In this document: positions 24,775 through 32,487 of the stretch, piece by piece
How the letters are laid out: each line of letters opens with the position of its first letter
How positions within the stretch are numbered: position 1 is the stretch's first letter
Assembly: GCA_041905795.1 (NCBI GenBank)
Contig: JAYRKL010000019.1
Location: 13,336 to 77,335 of the forward strand
DNA length: 64,000 nt
DNA from: SHVO01 sp041905795
GTDB lineage: Bacteria; Pseudomonadota; Alphaproteobacteria; Rhodospirillales; Rhodospirillaceae
Direction: 5' to 3'
Made by a program: the position numbers and the translations under genes
Notes under the pieces: model-generated
What the model saw: only the letters and a program-made list of their open reading frames with translations
Told to the model about the DNA's origin: nothing
Databases searched by the model: none

Positions 24775-25892
24775 GACGCCGGCCAGGTCTTGCGGTCGAC
24801 CTGCATCTTGAGGCGGAGTTCCTTCTCCTGGTTGGCCAGTGAGCCGGTGACGTTGGAGAACCGCGCATCGCGCTCGAAGCTCTCGATGTAGAACGCGGCC
24901 TCCATCGGCCGGTCAGCCTGCAACACCAGGTCCAGGTTGCCGCTGTCATAGGTCCAGTCCGAGATAGTCACTTTCCGGCCCTTGATCAGATCCGCAGTGG
25001 CGGTCAGCAATTCGAACTGCGACGGCATGCTGTCCACGGACAGGTAGGATTCGGCGGCATCCAGGTTGGTCAGCGCCGCGGTCCGGTCGGTGCGGACGGA
25101 CTGATTGGCCGCGCTCATGCCGGCGATGGCGCTTTCCGCGCGCCATGTCGCGGCCGATAAAACCGCAACCTCGGTCAGGAAGTACAGGAAAGGCGCGGCG
25201 ACCACCGCGGCGGCGATGGCGGCCGCCTGGTTGTTCTGCACCAGACTCCAGATGTCGGTGATCGGCGTGGCCGCAACGGTCCAGGGACCGGCCAGCAGCT
25301 CGCCCAGGGCGGCCGGCGCCGGCACCGTAGCCGAGGTCTGGCTGGTGTCCACGCCGGCGGCGCGCAGGAACAGCATCCAGTCCCGCGCCGGCGGCGGTGC
25401 CGGCCACCACCGGGTGGCGACCAGAAGCCCACGCCGCCAGACCTGGCCTTCCACGCCGTCGCACATGGCGGCGAGCACGGCGCCGTCGGCATGAGCGGGC
25501 CGGAAGAAGGTTTCCGGCCAGATCGTGCACCGCGCCGGGTCAAGGCCCGCGGCGGCGATGCCGGCCGATACCTGCGCCGCGTCCCAGGCATAGACCGAGG
25601 CTTTGTTGCCGGCCCATTGCGCCGAGAAGCCGGTTGACGGGAAGGGCGACCACTTCCTCACCAGAAGGCCGAGCGCGGACTTGCGCTTAGGCTCGGGCAA
25701 AGACTCTGCGACCTCGAACAGGTTATGGCGCAGGAACGAGCGCCCGACGATCCAGGAGACGCGCCTATCTGACCCCGGCAGTTCGGTCACGGTCGCGCGG
25801 GTCTGGAGCAAGCGCTTCGGGGGTTGGGAAAGTGACTCCCGGATCGGCGCGGTCCAGCGCTCCGCGGTATTGCGAAGGAACTCTAAACGCAT
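24771..25892 (-). CDS. gspL: T2SS protein GspL-like
   Basis: A 373-residue protein with a cytoplasmic actin-like half, one membrane span (about residues 218-240, AAAIAAAVVAAPFLYFLTEVAVL) and a periplasmic ferredoxin-like end. GspL recruits the ATPase GspE to the platform. The start at 25892 overlaps gspK by 128 bases, which is long for this compact operon; a GTG at 25790 would reduce the overlap but would cut into a plausible N-terminus (FLRNTAERWTAPIRESL). Confidence 0.8.
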   Translation of the reverse strand: MRLEFLRNTAERWTAPIRESLSQPPKRLLQTRATVTELPGSDRRVSWIVGRSFLRHNLFEVAESLPEPKRKSALGLLVRKWSPFPSTGFSAQWAGNKASVYAWDAAQVSAGIAAAGLDPARCTIWPETFFRPAHADGAVLAAMCDGVEGQVWRRGLLVATRWWPAPPPARDWMLFLRAAGVDTSQTSATVPAPAALGELLAGPWTVAATPITDIWSLVQNNQAAAIAAAVVAAPFLYFLTEVAVLSAATWRAESAIAGMSAANQSVRTDRTAALTNLDAAESYLSVDSMPSQFELLTATADLIKGRKVTISDWTYDSGNLDLVLQADRPMEAAFYIESFERDARFSNVTGSLANQEKELRLKMQVDRKTWPAS

Positions 25893-26892
25893 AGTCCACC
25901 TGCCAGGGCTGGTTTTGACTGAGGGGAAGGAGGGTCAGCGAGAACCGCACGCGCTCGTTGGTGACGCGGTTGGTGAAGTCGATGATGGTGCAGTTGCCGG
26001 GCGAAACGCTGAAGAAGAAGGCTTCGTTGGGAACCACGACGTCGGCGGTGTTCATGAACTCGCGCGCGTGGCGGAACTGGCTCTCCAGGCGCTTCTCGGT
26101 CACCTGCGTGGCGCTCTGGTCGGTCAACCCCGGGATATAGGTCAGCAGCGCGGCCTTGGGCGCCGTATTGGGGTTGAACCCGGAGACGGCGCAGGTGGTG
26201 AGGATGGGCGACTTCATGTCGTCCTCCCACAATTTGGGCACTTCATCCCAGCCGAGGATGTTCTGGGCTTCGCGCGGTGTCAGCAAGGCAGCGTTGGCGG
26301 GGGGCAGCCGGTTGCGGCGTTCGTAATCGGTTTTTTCGGCGCCAGCGAGGTGGGTCAGATCATCCTCGTCGATCCAGTCGGCCAGGGTATCGGGAAGCTG
26401 GTTGCGCAAGGTTTCGGGCGCCTCATAGAGCGCCAGCAGCCGGCGCAGGAGGTCCGGTGTGATGAAATTGAGGTTCACCAGGCCGCGGCCGTCCTGAAGC
26501 TGGACGGCATAGCCGGGGTTGCTTCCCAGGACGTAGGGCCGGCCGTCGAAGGCGACATAACTTTCGGACGAGAAATCCGCCGCCATGACGCTCATCATGT
26601 CGGTTATGTCGGGCCGTTTCATGTCGCGGCCGGTCTCGAGGCCGCGATGGGTCATTGGCCGGGTGCCGACCGCATAGACGATCTCATTCTTGGCGTCGGA
26701 GAGGGCAAGATCGCCCTCGGCGCGTTCTTTGAGAATCCGGGCATTTTCGATGGCCCGCGACACCCACGTATTGATCGCGGCGACGCCCAACCCGAAAAAG
26801 GCGATGATCCACAAGGTCAGGACCAGGATGAAGCCGCGCTCACGCACGGGAGCTGCGCTGCGGCATGGGGCAAGGCATTGCGAGGAAGTCAA
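25765..26892 (-). CDS. gspK: T2SS minor pseudopilin GspK
   Basis: A 375-residue protein, long as usual for GspK, with a pseudopilin cleavage region RERGFILVLTLWIIAFFGLGVAA and a large alpha-domain; a GRGLVNLNFITPDLLRRLLALY segment and a later helix-hairpin-helix-like NPNTAPKAALLTYIPGL follow. GspK caps the pseudopilus tip. The start is TTG at 26892, with AGAGG a few bases upstream, giving a 20-residue leader; GTG at 26847 would give a shorter, more usual leader. It overlaps gspL by 128 bases. Confidence 0.88.
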   Translation of the reverse strand: MTSSQCLAPCRSAAPVRERGFILVLTLWIIAFFGLGVAAINTWVSRAIENARILKERAEGDLALSDAKNEIVYAVGTRPMTHRGLETGRDMKRPDITDMMSVMAADFSSESYVAFDGRPYVLGSNPGYAVQLQDGRGLVNLNFITPDLLRRLLALYEAPETLRNQLPDTLADWIDEDDLTHLAGAEKTDYERRNRLPPANAALLTPREAQNILGWDEVPKLWEDDMKSPILTTCAVSGFNPNTAPKAALLTYIPGLTDQSATQVTEKRLESQFRHAREFMNTADVVVPNEAFFFSVSPGNCTIIDFTNRVTNERVRFSLTLLPLSQNQPWQVDYAFRVPSQYRGALDRADPGVTFPTPEALAPDPRDRDRTAGVR

Positions 26893-27110
26893 AATGACCT
26901 CTGGGCGCCGTCAGAATTGAACCTAAGAAGGCGGCGGTTGATAGGCTGGCCGCATCGGGCGTGGCCGTCTTCGCCAGGGCCGGCATGGTACCGGGGTCGC
27001 GGCCGGCCACCAATGAAATGATTGTCAGACCCCCCTCTAAAGCTTTGTGTTTCCTTAATAAGTTGAGATTCGCCGCGGCTTTTCCCGGTCCTGGCCGGTC
27101 CCGGGCTCGG
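26893..27110 (-). other. Gap between gspJ and gspK
   Basis: A 218-base non-coding gap is unusual in an operon whose genes otherwise abut or overlap. On the minus strand the part next to gspJ is A/T-richer (27025-27065). I see no hairpin with a T-run and no convincing promoter. It may be an internal start site or the trace of a lost gene. Confidence 0.4.
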
Positions 27111-27731
27111 TTAATTCGCTGGGTTGTAGAAGGGCGTATCGATCAGGCGCAAGGGGCGCCGATGCGACCCGTCGACACTGGCGATCAGGCTGGCGGGGGT
27201 GCCTTCCCCCATTTCGATGCGAATCAGCCATGGCGTCTGGGGCACAGGATTGTCGACCGAACCGGCGGGCGGCCAGACCTCGCTCCAGGATCCGGTCCGG
27301 TCGCGGTAGTAGAAGCCGCCGACATTGCCGGGCCACCGGGCGATGACCAGGGGGTCCGACCGGTCCTCCTTGTAGGTCACGAAGGTTTCGTCGGCGCCCG
27401 AGTCGTAATCCATCGCCATGGTAAAGCCGACCGGTGACCCGAGGCGTTCCTGCAGCGGCTTCACCGTGAAGCCGTGCACCATGCGCAATTGTCCGGCGAA
27501 AGTATTCGGGCGGTCGGGGTAGTCGGGGATCACGCCCCGCAGGGGGTCGAGAAGCAGGTTGCGCTGGAGGATGAATTGATCGGCGTCGACCAGCTTGCTC
27601 TCGACGCTGGTGCGGGCCGACAGCACCAGGCCCATGCCTTGGACCAGCACCACCGAGACCAGCGCGGTGATCACCAGCACGACGATGGTTTCCAGCAGAG
27701 TGAAGCCGGCCGCCGGCGCGCGCGGGCTCAT
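27111..27731 (-). CDS. gspJ: T2SS minor pseudopilin GspJ
   Basis: A 206-residue pseudopilin with the prepilin site AAGFTLLETIVVLVITALVSVVL; the Gly-Phe junction is the peptidase cut and Glu5 of the mature chain is present. The C-terminal part is a beta-domain with VEGRG-like elements replaced by DSGADETFVTYKED. GspJ, with I and K, forms the pseudopilus tip. It overlaps gspI by four bases. Confidence 0.9.
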   Translation of the reverse strand: MSPRAPAAGFTLLETIVVLVITALVSVVLVQGMGLVLSARTSVESKLVDADQFILQRNLLLDPLRGVIPDYPDRPNTFAGQLRMVHGFTVKPLQERLGSPVGFTMAMDYDSGADETFVTYKEDRSDPLVIARWPGNVGGFYYRDRTGSWSEVWPPAGSVDNPVPQTPWLIRIEMGEGTPASLIASVDGSHRRPLRLIDTPFYNPAN

Positions 27732-28150
27732 TTGAGCGGCATGTCCTGCATGGTCTTCTCGTAACCGACCTTGCGCATGTCGAAATCGAACCAGGGTTCG
27801 GGGCCGCGCGAAAGCGTGACGTGGACCTTGTAGAAGCCGAGCCTGTAAGCCGGAAGTCCGGCGCCGATGTTGATGCCCGGATTGGGCTCGACAAGGACGG
27901 CGCTCTCCCAGGACAGGGTGATGTTGCGGTCCAGCGGCAATGACCCCTGCGCTTCCGCCATGGGGTTGATCGGCTCCATCAGGGCCAAGGCCGATTGCAT
28001 CACGAAGCTGCGTTCGTTGGACTCGCCGGCCCGCAACAACTCGTTGGCGGACTGCGAAACGAAAGCCACCATCGGCACCAGGGCGAGCGCCAGCACCGCC
28101 AGCGCGACGATCGCCTCAAGGAGGGTGAAGCCTTTGGCGCCGGCGGTCAT
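27728..28150 (-). CDS. gspI: T2SS minor pseudopilin GspI
   Basis: A 140-residue pseudopilin. The short leader MTAGAKG precedes FTLLEAIVALAVLALALVPMVAF with Glu5, and the globular part is small, as in GspI. GspI nucleates the tip complex with J and K. It starts three bases after gspH and overlaps gspJ (ATGA). Confidence 0.9.
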   Translation of the reverse strand: MTAGAKGFTLLEAIVALAVLALALVPMVAFVSQSANELLRAGESNERSFVMQSALALMEPINPMAEAQGSLPLDRNITLSWESAVLVEPNPGINIGAGLPAYRLGFYKVHVTLSRGPEPWFDFDMRKVGYEKTMQDMPLK

Positions 28151-28153
28151 GGG

Positions 28154-28696
28154 CTAGTCCACCAACCGGGCGTGGCACTGGGGCGCGGACAGCGCATAGG
28201 AATATTCGGCGCGCCCGATATCCAGGGTAATGGCGCCGCCGCCGCAAAAACCCGAGGCGCGGAAATACACCGGATTGGTGACCGTGGCGCGCCAACCGGG
28301 CGGCAGCGGCAATTTCGCGTAGGCGGGATTGAGCGGGGGAAGGTGCTCGCGCGATTCGCTCGAGGACGGCAACGTCCGCATCCCGGCGGCGAGGCTGCTC
28401 CCGGGATCGCGCTTGGGCTCGCTGCCCTCGACGCGGCCGGCCTCGGTGTAGTCGCCCAGGAGAATCAGGTCCTGATTGTCACGGAACGCCTGATAGGCAA
28501 GGCCATTCAAGGTTTGCTCGAAGGATTCGCGCTTGAGGGCAAAATCGAAACTGGCGCCCATGGTGCTCATCTGCGGCACCACCACGCCGGCGGTGAGGCC
28601 CAGAATCACCAGCACCACCAGCATTTCAAGCAGGGTGAAGCCGCGGACCGGTTGCTGCCGGCCGCGGCGTGCAGCGGTGGCGTTATTTCGCGGCAT
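28154..28696 (-). CDS. gspH: T2SS pseudopilin GspH
   Basis: A 180-residue pseudopilin with an 18-residue basic leader (two Arg-rich patches), then GFTLLEMLVVLVILGLTAGVVVPQM with Glu5. The globular domain carries FEQTLNGLAYQAFRDNQDLILLGDY, typical of GspH, which links the tip to the main GspG fibre. The start overlaps the end of gspG by 14 bases. Confidence 0.88.
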   Translation of the reverse strand: MPRNNATAARRGRQQPVRGFTLLEMLVVLVILGLTAGVVVPQMSTMGASFDFALKRESFEQTLNGLAYQAFRDNQDLILLGDYTEAGRVEGSEPKRDPGSSLAAGMRTLPSSSESREHLPPLNPAYAKLPLPPGWRATVTNPVYFRASGFCGGGAITLDIGRAEYSYALSAPQCHARLVD

Positions 28697-29225
28697 CCGC
28701 GGTGGACTGCCCGAGGAATCCGACGTCGGCGTTGGTTCCCTCGCCGCCCGCCTGGCCGTCGGCTCCGAAACTGAACAGCACGACGGTGGTCTGTGTCGCG
28801 GGATTGTATTGATAGGGGTTGCCCCAGGGGTCCATGGGAACGTTTTCAGCGAGGTAGGGGCCTTGCCACTTGCGCGCGGCGCGTTCCTCGCGCGGCGCGG
28901 TCACCAGCATCGCCAGACCTTCTTCCCGCGTGGGATAGCGTCCGATGTCGAGGCGCATGGTGTCGAGCGCGGCCTTGAGCATGCGCACCTGGGTGTCGGC
29001 GGCGGTGACCTTCGAGGTATCGACGCGGCCCATGAGCTGCGGTCCGACCAGGCCTGCCAGCAGGCCGATGATCACCAGCACCACCAGCATTTCGAGCAGG
29101 GTGAAGCCGGCCGCCAGGGCGGATGCGCGCGGATCATTGTTTGGGCGCGCGTGAACGCGCGGATCGGTATCTGGGCGCGCGTGAAAGTGCGCGGGTGACC
29201 CGATTCGCATGATGGATTTTCTCAT
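28683..29225 (-). CDS. gspG: T2SS major pseudopilin GspG
   Basis: A 180-residue main pseudopilin. The cleavage region is AAGFTLLEMLVVLVIIGLLAGLVGPQLMG, and the fold signature DIGRYPTREEGLAML and DPWGNPYQY identify GspG. The leader is about 39 residues, far longer than the usual 6-10, and contains two similar 10-residue units (RPDTDPRVHA and RPNNDPRASA). An ATG at 29210 shortens it only slightly. The start shares one base with the gspF stop (TAATG). Confidence 0.93.
   Translation of the reverse strand: MRKSIMRIGSPAHFHARPDTDPRVHARPNNDPRASALAAGFTLLEMLVVLVIIGLLAGLVGPQLMGRVDTSKVTAADTQVRMLKAALDTMRLDIGRYPTREEGLAMLVTAPREERAARKWQGPYLAENVPMDPWGNPYQYNPATQTTVVLFSFGADGQAGGEGTNADVGFLGQSTADAAK
29127..29186. 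repeat. Tandem 30-base duplication inside the GspG leader
   Basis: Two adjacent 30-base units (29127-29156 and 29157-29186) match at about 24 positions; both contain GCGCGGATC and GGGCGCGCGTGAA. They encode the two similar 10-residue units of the pre-GspG leader in frame. The GC-rich ends can also pair as hairpins. Confidence 0.75.
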
Positions 29226-30439
29226 TACAAAGCCACCTGGTTGACGGAGGTGATTGCTAACATGATCGCGGCGACGATGCCACCGACCACCACCCCGATC
29301 AGCAGGATGGCGATGGGCTCCAGCATCAGCAGGAACTGTTTCATGCGCTGGCGCGCGGTGTCCTCGTAGAGCGTGGCCAGCGAGCGCAGCATCGCCGGCA
29401 GTTCGCCCGATTCCTCGCCCACCTGAATCAGGCTGAGCGCCGTCGATGAAAACGCCTGTTGCGCGCCGATGGCGCTGGACAGGGAATGGCCGGTGCGGAC
29501 CATCTTGGTGGCCTGCTCGAGACGGTCGCGCAGGCTATCCAGGGTCACGGCGTCGCGGGCGAGTTGGAGCGCCTTGATCAGGTCGACGCCGTTGGCGAGC
29601 ATGGTGCCCGACATCGAGGCCCAGCGCGCCACTTCGGCGTCCCTGAGCCAGACTCCGAGCAAGGGCAGTCCCGCCAGGAACTCGCGGAAGCGCGCCCGGC
29701 GCGCGGGGTCGGTGAAGACCGAGCGCGCGAACCACGCCAGCCCCGCCACGGCGAGGAAGATCAGAAGCTTGTGCGTGGCCAGGAACATGCCGGTCTTGAG
29801 GACCACCGCCGAGATCCAGGGCAGGGGCTTCTTGGCGCTGGCCAGCATGGTGGAGAAGCGCGGCACCACGACGATGAAAATGAACAGGACCGCCGAGATC
29901 CCGGAAATGATCAGGATCGCCGGATAGGTCAAGGCATTGCGGATGTCCTGGCGGACCTGGCGGTCGTAGGCCATCTGGGTGGCGGCGTCTTCCAGGGCCT
30001 GGCCCAAGTGGCCGATGGCCTCGCCCGAGGCGGCGAGCTGATAGACGTAAGGCGGCAGCTGCGGCAGCGCGGCCGACAAGGCGTTGGTGAACGTATCGCC
30101 GGTCCGCAGGCGTTTTTCCATTTCCCCGAAGGCGGTGGCCAGCAGGGGGTGCGTGGCCTGGCCCTTCAAGGTGCCGATACCCTGAACCAAGGGCACGCCG
30201 GCCTTGAGCAGCAAGGACAGCTGTTTGAGCGCGAGAATCCGATCCTGAATCGTGACCCCGCGGCGCCGCACCAGGGCGCCGCCGGACAAAACCTCGGCGC
30301 GCGCCGGCGCCAGTTCCACCAGAGTCAGCCCCTGGCTTTCGAGGGTGCGTTGGGCCTCCCGGGGATGGTTGGCGTCCACCCGGCCGGTCAGGAGGCGGCC
30401 GGCCGCATCGAGGGCTTCGTACTGAAAGGTCTGGGGCAT
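29225..30439 (-). CDS. gspF: T2SS inner-membrane platform protein GspF
   Basis: A 404-residue polytopic protein with two repeated T2SSF domains (about residues 70-195 and 275-395) and three membrane spans. Motifs include LKQLSLLLKAGVPLVQGIGTL, LASGEAIGHLGQ-like ASGEAIG and GEESGELPAMLRSLATLYED. It forms the platform centre with GspE, L and M. It is the first gene of the gspF-to-gspD row; gspE is 16 kb upstream, beyond the glycosyltransferase array. Confidence 0.95.
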   Translation of the reverse strand: MPQTFQYEALDAAGRLLTGRVDANHPREAQRTLESQGLTLVELAPARAEVLSGGALVRRRGVTIQDRILALKQLSLLLKAGVPLVQGIGTLKGQATHPLLATAFGEMEKRLRTGDTFTNALSAALPQLPPYVYQLAASGEAIGHLGQALEDAATQMAYDRQVRQDIRNALTYPAILIISGISAVLFIFIVVVPRFSTMLASAKKPLPWISAVVLKTGMFLATHKLLIFLAVAGLAWFARSVFTDPARRARFREFLAGLPLLGVWLRDAEVARWASMSGTMLANGVDLIKALQLARDAVTLDSLRDRLEQATKMVRTGHSLSSAIGAQQAFSSTALSLIQVGEESGELPAMLRSLATLYEDTARQRMKQFLLMLEPIAILLIGVVVGGIVAAIMLAITSVNQVAL

Positions 30440-30594
30440 GGTGAAACGGGCCGGATCTGTCCTGGCGGGCGCATCATACGCCCTGGCTGAGGCGCGCGGC
30501 CGTTACATCAGTGTCAGTTGCGGAAATCGGGCAAGGCATTGAACGGCTGCGCTTTTATAGCCCGAATCGGCGCCGGGAAACCGGCAAAGAAAAA
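30440..30594 (-). other. Leader region of gspF, possible promoter
   Basis: This gap separates the terminator of the exported-protein gene from gspF. On the minus strand it contains TATGAT (30473-30478), 34 bases before the gspF ATG, and a TATAAA further upstream near 30555. Neither has a strong -35 box. Because a terminator precedes it, some promoter is expected here. Confidence 0.4.
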
Positions 30595-30618
30595 GGGAGG
30601 GCGATTGCTCGCCCTCCC
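30595..30618 (-). terminator. Strong intrinsic terminator after the 508-residue exported protein
   Basis: A perfect 10-bp stem GGGAGGGCGA / TCGCCCTCCC with a four-base loop, followed on the minus strand by TTTTTCTTT. It lies 45 bases after the exported-protein stop and cuts that gene off from gspF. Confidence 0.9.
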
Positions 30619-30663
30619 TCGATCTTCCGCCGGGCGAACCCGACGTTAGGTTAGCAAACCATC

Positions 30664-32190
30664 TTACGGGGTGGTGACGCCCGCGCCGCCACGGTTACGG
30701 AAGCTGGACAGATCGGCCAGCTGGCCCGTCGCCGGGTTGAAGATGATGTGCTGAGCATAACCGCTGAACGCACCAGAGATCGACAGCGTGTAGTTGACGC
30801 CGGCCGCCGCGGTGATGCCCGCGCCGGTTTCGATGTCTTTCGCGCTGATCTGGAGGGTCTGGTTGGTCGCGATCGAGGAGGTGGTGTACACGCCCATGCT
30901 CGCACCGGTCGCGTCGTTACGCACGGTCACCGTGGCAACAGCGGCGATGATGCCGTTGTTGTGGATGCGGGCGAACGACGAGAAGGAGGTGTTGGACGAG
31001 CCCAGGAAGGTGTTCAATTCGGCATTGAAACCGCCCAGGGAGATGGTGCCGGTCTTACCAGACACGCTCGGCACGACCTGCTGCATCGAGTTGCCCTGGC
31101 CGAAGGCCAAGGTCACGGTGCCAGCGGAAGCCGCCGCGAGAGCGGTGGTGCCGCTGAAGGCCACAGCGATGTAGAAGCTGGTGAAGCCGGTGGTGGGCTG
31201 GATGCTGAAGGTCGCGACACCAGCCGAGAAGTTAGCCACGGTACCGTTGTAAAGCGCGGTGCTCGTGTTCGTCCAAACGGCGAGGGTCGCCGCCTGAGAC
31301 AGTTCGGTCGACGTGACGGTGACCGACAGGCTCGACACGCCCTGGCTGGCGCCGGCGGCGCCGGACGGACGGACCAGAGTGGCCAAGTCAGCCGCATACG
31401 CACCGGAACCGGACAGTTCCACGAACGCCAGGATCTGCGACGCCAGACCGCTCAGCGTGTTGGTGCCGGTGGTGAAGTACGAGAACGCAACCGGAGTGGC
31501 GCTCGCGTTGGCGGTCGCGGTGCCGCCCGAGGTGATGACCGCGATGATCGGCGCCACGGAGGTCGCGATGTTGGCCGCCGTGATGTTCTCGAAGGTCTGC
31601 GACGTGTTGTTGGCGTTGTAGACCAGGCCGTTCACACCGATCGCAGCACCGGCCGAAGCCAGACCCGAAGCGTTGTTGAAGCTCACGCCCGAGAACAGCA
31701 CGCCGCCATACTGCGCCGAACCGTTGGCGTTGCCGCCGTTGGTGGCGCTGACCTTGTTGCCCGTGCCGCCGCAACCATCGAGGATGATCTTGGTGGTCAG
31801 CGGGGTGACGCTGGTGCAGGCCGTGGTCGCGGCGACAGTCCAGGTGACGCTCAGGAACGTGCCGGTGGAGCTGGTGAGCAGGATGCTCGCGTCAACCGCC
31901 TGCACGAGGCCGGCGTTGATCGGATCCAGCTCGACGCTGAACTTGGTCGCGGCCGTGAAGTTGTTCGCGAACACGACGTAGACGTTGGTCGAGCCGACGG
32001 TGACGGCGTTGGCCGTCGCGGCGGTGGTCGAGAACACGGTGTTGGCGATGTTGGCCGCGGTGAACGCCTTGGCGGCGAACACGTCGTTCTGCGCGATGGC
32101 GGCGGAAACCGTGCCGGCATTCGCGGCGCTGGTCAGCGCCGTGGTGGCCAGCAGCACGCTGCCAGCCGTGAAAAGCTGTTGTTTATTCAT
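30664..32190 (-). CDS. Large exported, charge-poor Ala/Ser/Thr/Gly/Asn-rich protein; candidate T2SS substrate or surface protein
   Basis: A 508-residue protein with a Sec signal peptide (MNKQQLFTAGSVLLATTALTSAANA, cleavage near residue 25). The mature chain is dominated by A, S, T, G, V and N with very few Lys, Arg, Asp or Glu, and it alternates like a beta-strand-rich surface or layer protein. Only two Cys are seen (TACTS and DGCGG), which could form one disulfide. Many Ser/Thr and several N-x-S/T sites are present, about what the composition predicts. The C-terminus has SGYAQHIIFNPATGQLADLSSFRNRGG, the most distinctive segment. I do not recognise the family. It has its own promoter and terminator, suggesting high, independent expression within a T2SS locus. 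Confidence 0.8.
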   Translation of the reverse strand: MNKQQLFTAGSVLLATTALTSAANAGTVSAAIAQNDVFAAKAFTAANIANTVFSTTAATANAVTVGSTNVYVVFANNFTAATKFSVELDPINAGLVQAVDASILLTSSTGTFLSVTWTVAATTACTSVTPLTTKIILDGCGGTGNKVSATNGGNANGSAQYGGVLFSGVSFNNASGLASAGAAIGVNGLVYNANNTSQTFENITAANIATSVAPIIAVITSGGTATANASATPVAFSYFTTGTNTLSGLASQILAFVELSGSGAYAADLATLVRPSGAAGASQGVSSLSVTVTSTELSQAATLAVWTNTSTALYNGTVANFSAGVATFSIQPTTGFTSFYIAVAFSGTTALAAASAGTVTLAFGQGNSMQQVVPSVSGKTGTISLGGFNAELNTFLGSSNTSFSSFARIHNNGIIAAVATVTVRNDATGASMGVYTTSSIATNQTLQISAKDIETGAGITAAAGVNYTLSISGAFSGYAQHIIFNPATGQLADLSSFRNRGGAGVTTP

Positions 32191-32280
32191 CGTTATGGGA
32201 TCCCCTTAAGGTTTCAGATCTGGTTCAGTAAAAGCACTAGCCGCACGGCCAGCGCTTGTTGCGCCCGTCAGCGCGGGGCC

Positions 32281-32309
32281 ATATCACTCTGGCGGGGGGG
32301 TAATGTCAA
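32281..32309 (-). promoter_or_regulatory. Promoter of the 508-residue exported protein
   Basis: On the minus strand a perfect TTGACA (32304-32309) is followed after 17 bases by TGATAT (32281-32286). The start site would lie near 32275, leaving a leader of about 85 bases. AAGGGGA sits upstream of the ATG. The rest of the 32191-32487 gap shows nothing else clear. Confidence 0.65.
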
Positions 32310-32487
32310 GCCGGTCAAGTCCCATAAACCGCCCAAAACAGTATATTTTCTTGGGGTGAGGCGGCCTGATCGCACCATTAATCGGGCCTTAACTTCTGCC
32401 CCAGAACTTCTGCCCAAGCGCTCTCCCTGGAACTTCCGGCTTCAAATCCTCTTCCGGTCACGCCACAAGGCCGCAAAAGATGCGTGA

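Noticed and set aside
26893..27110. A missing pseudopilin or frameshifted gene between gspJ and gspK
   Set aside because: Pseudopilins G-K are all present and intact, and I see no prepilin motif in any frame of the gap.
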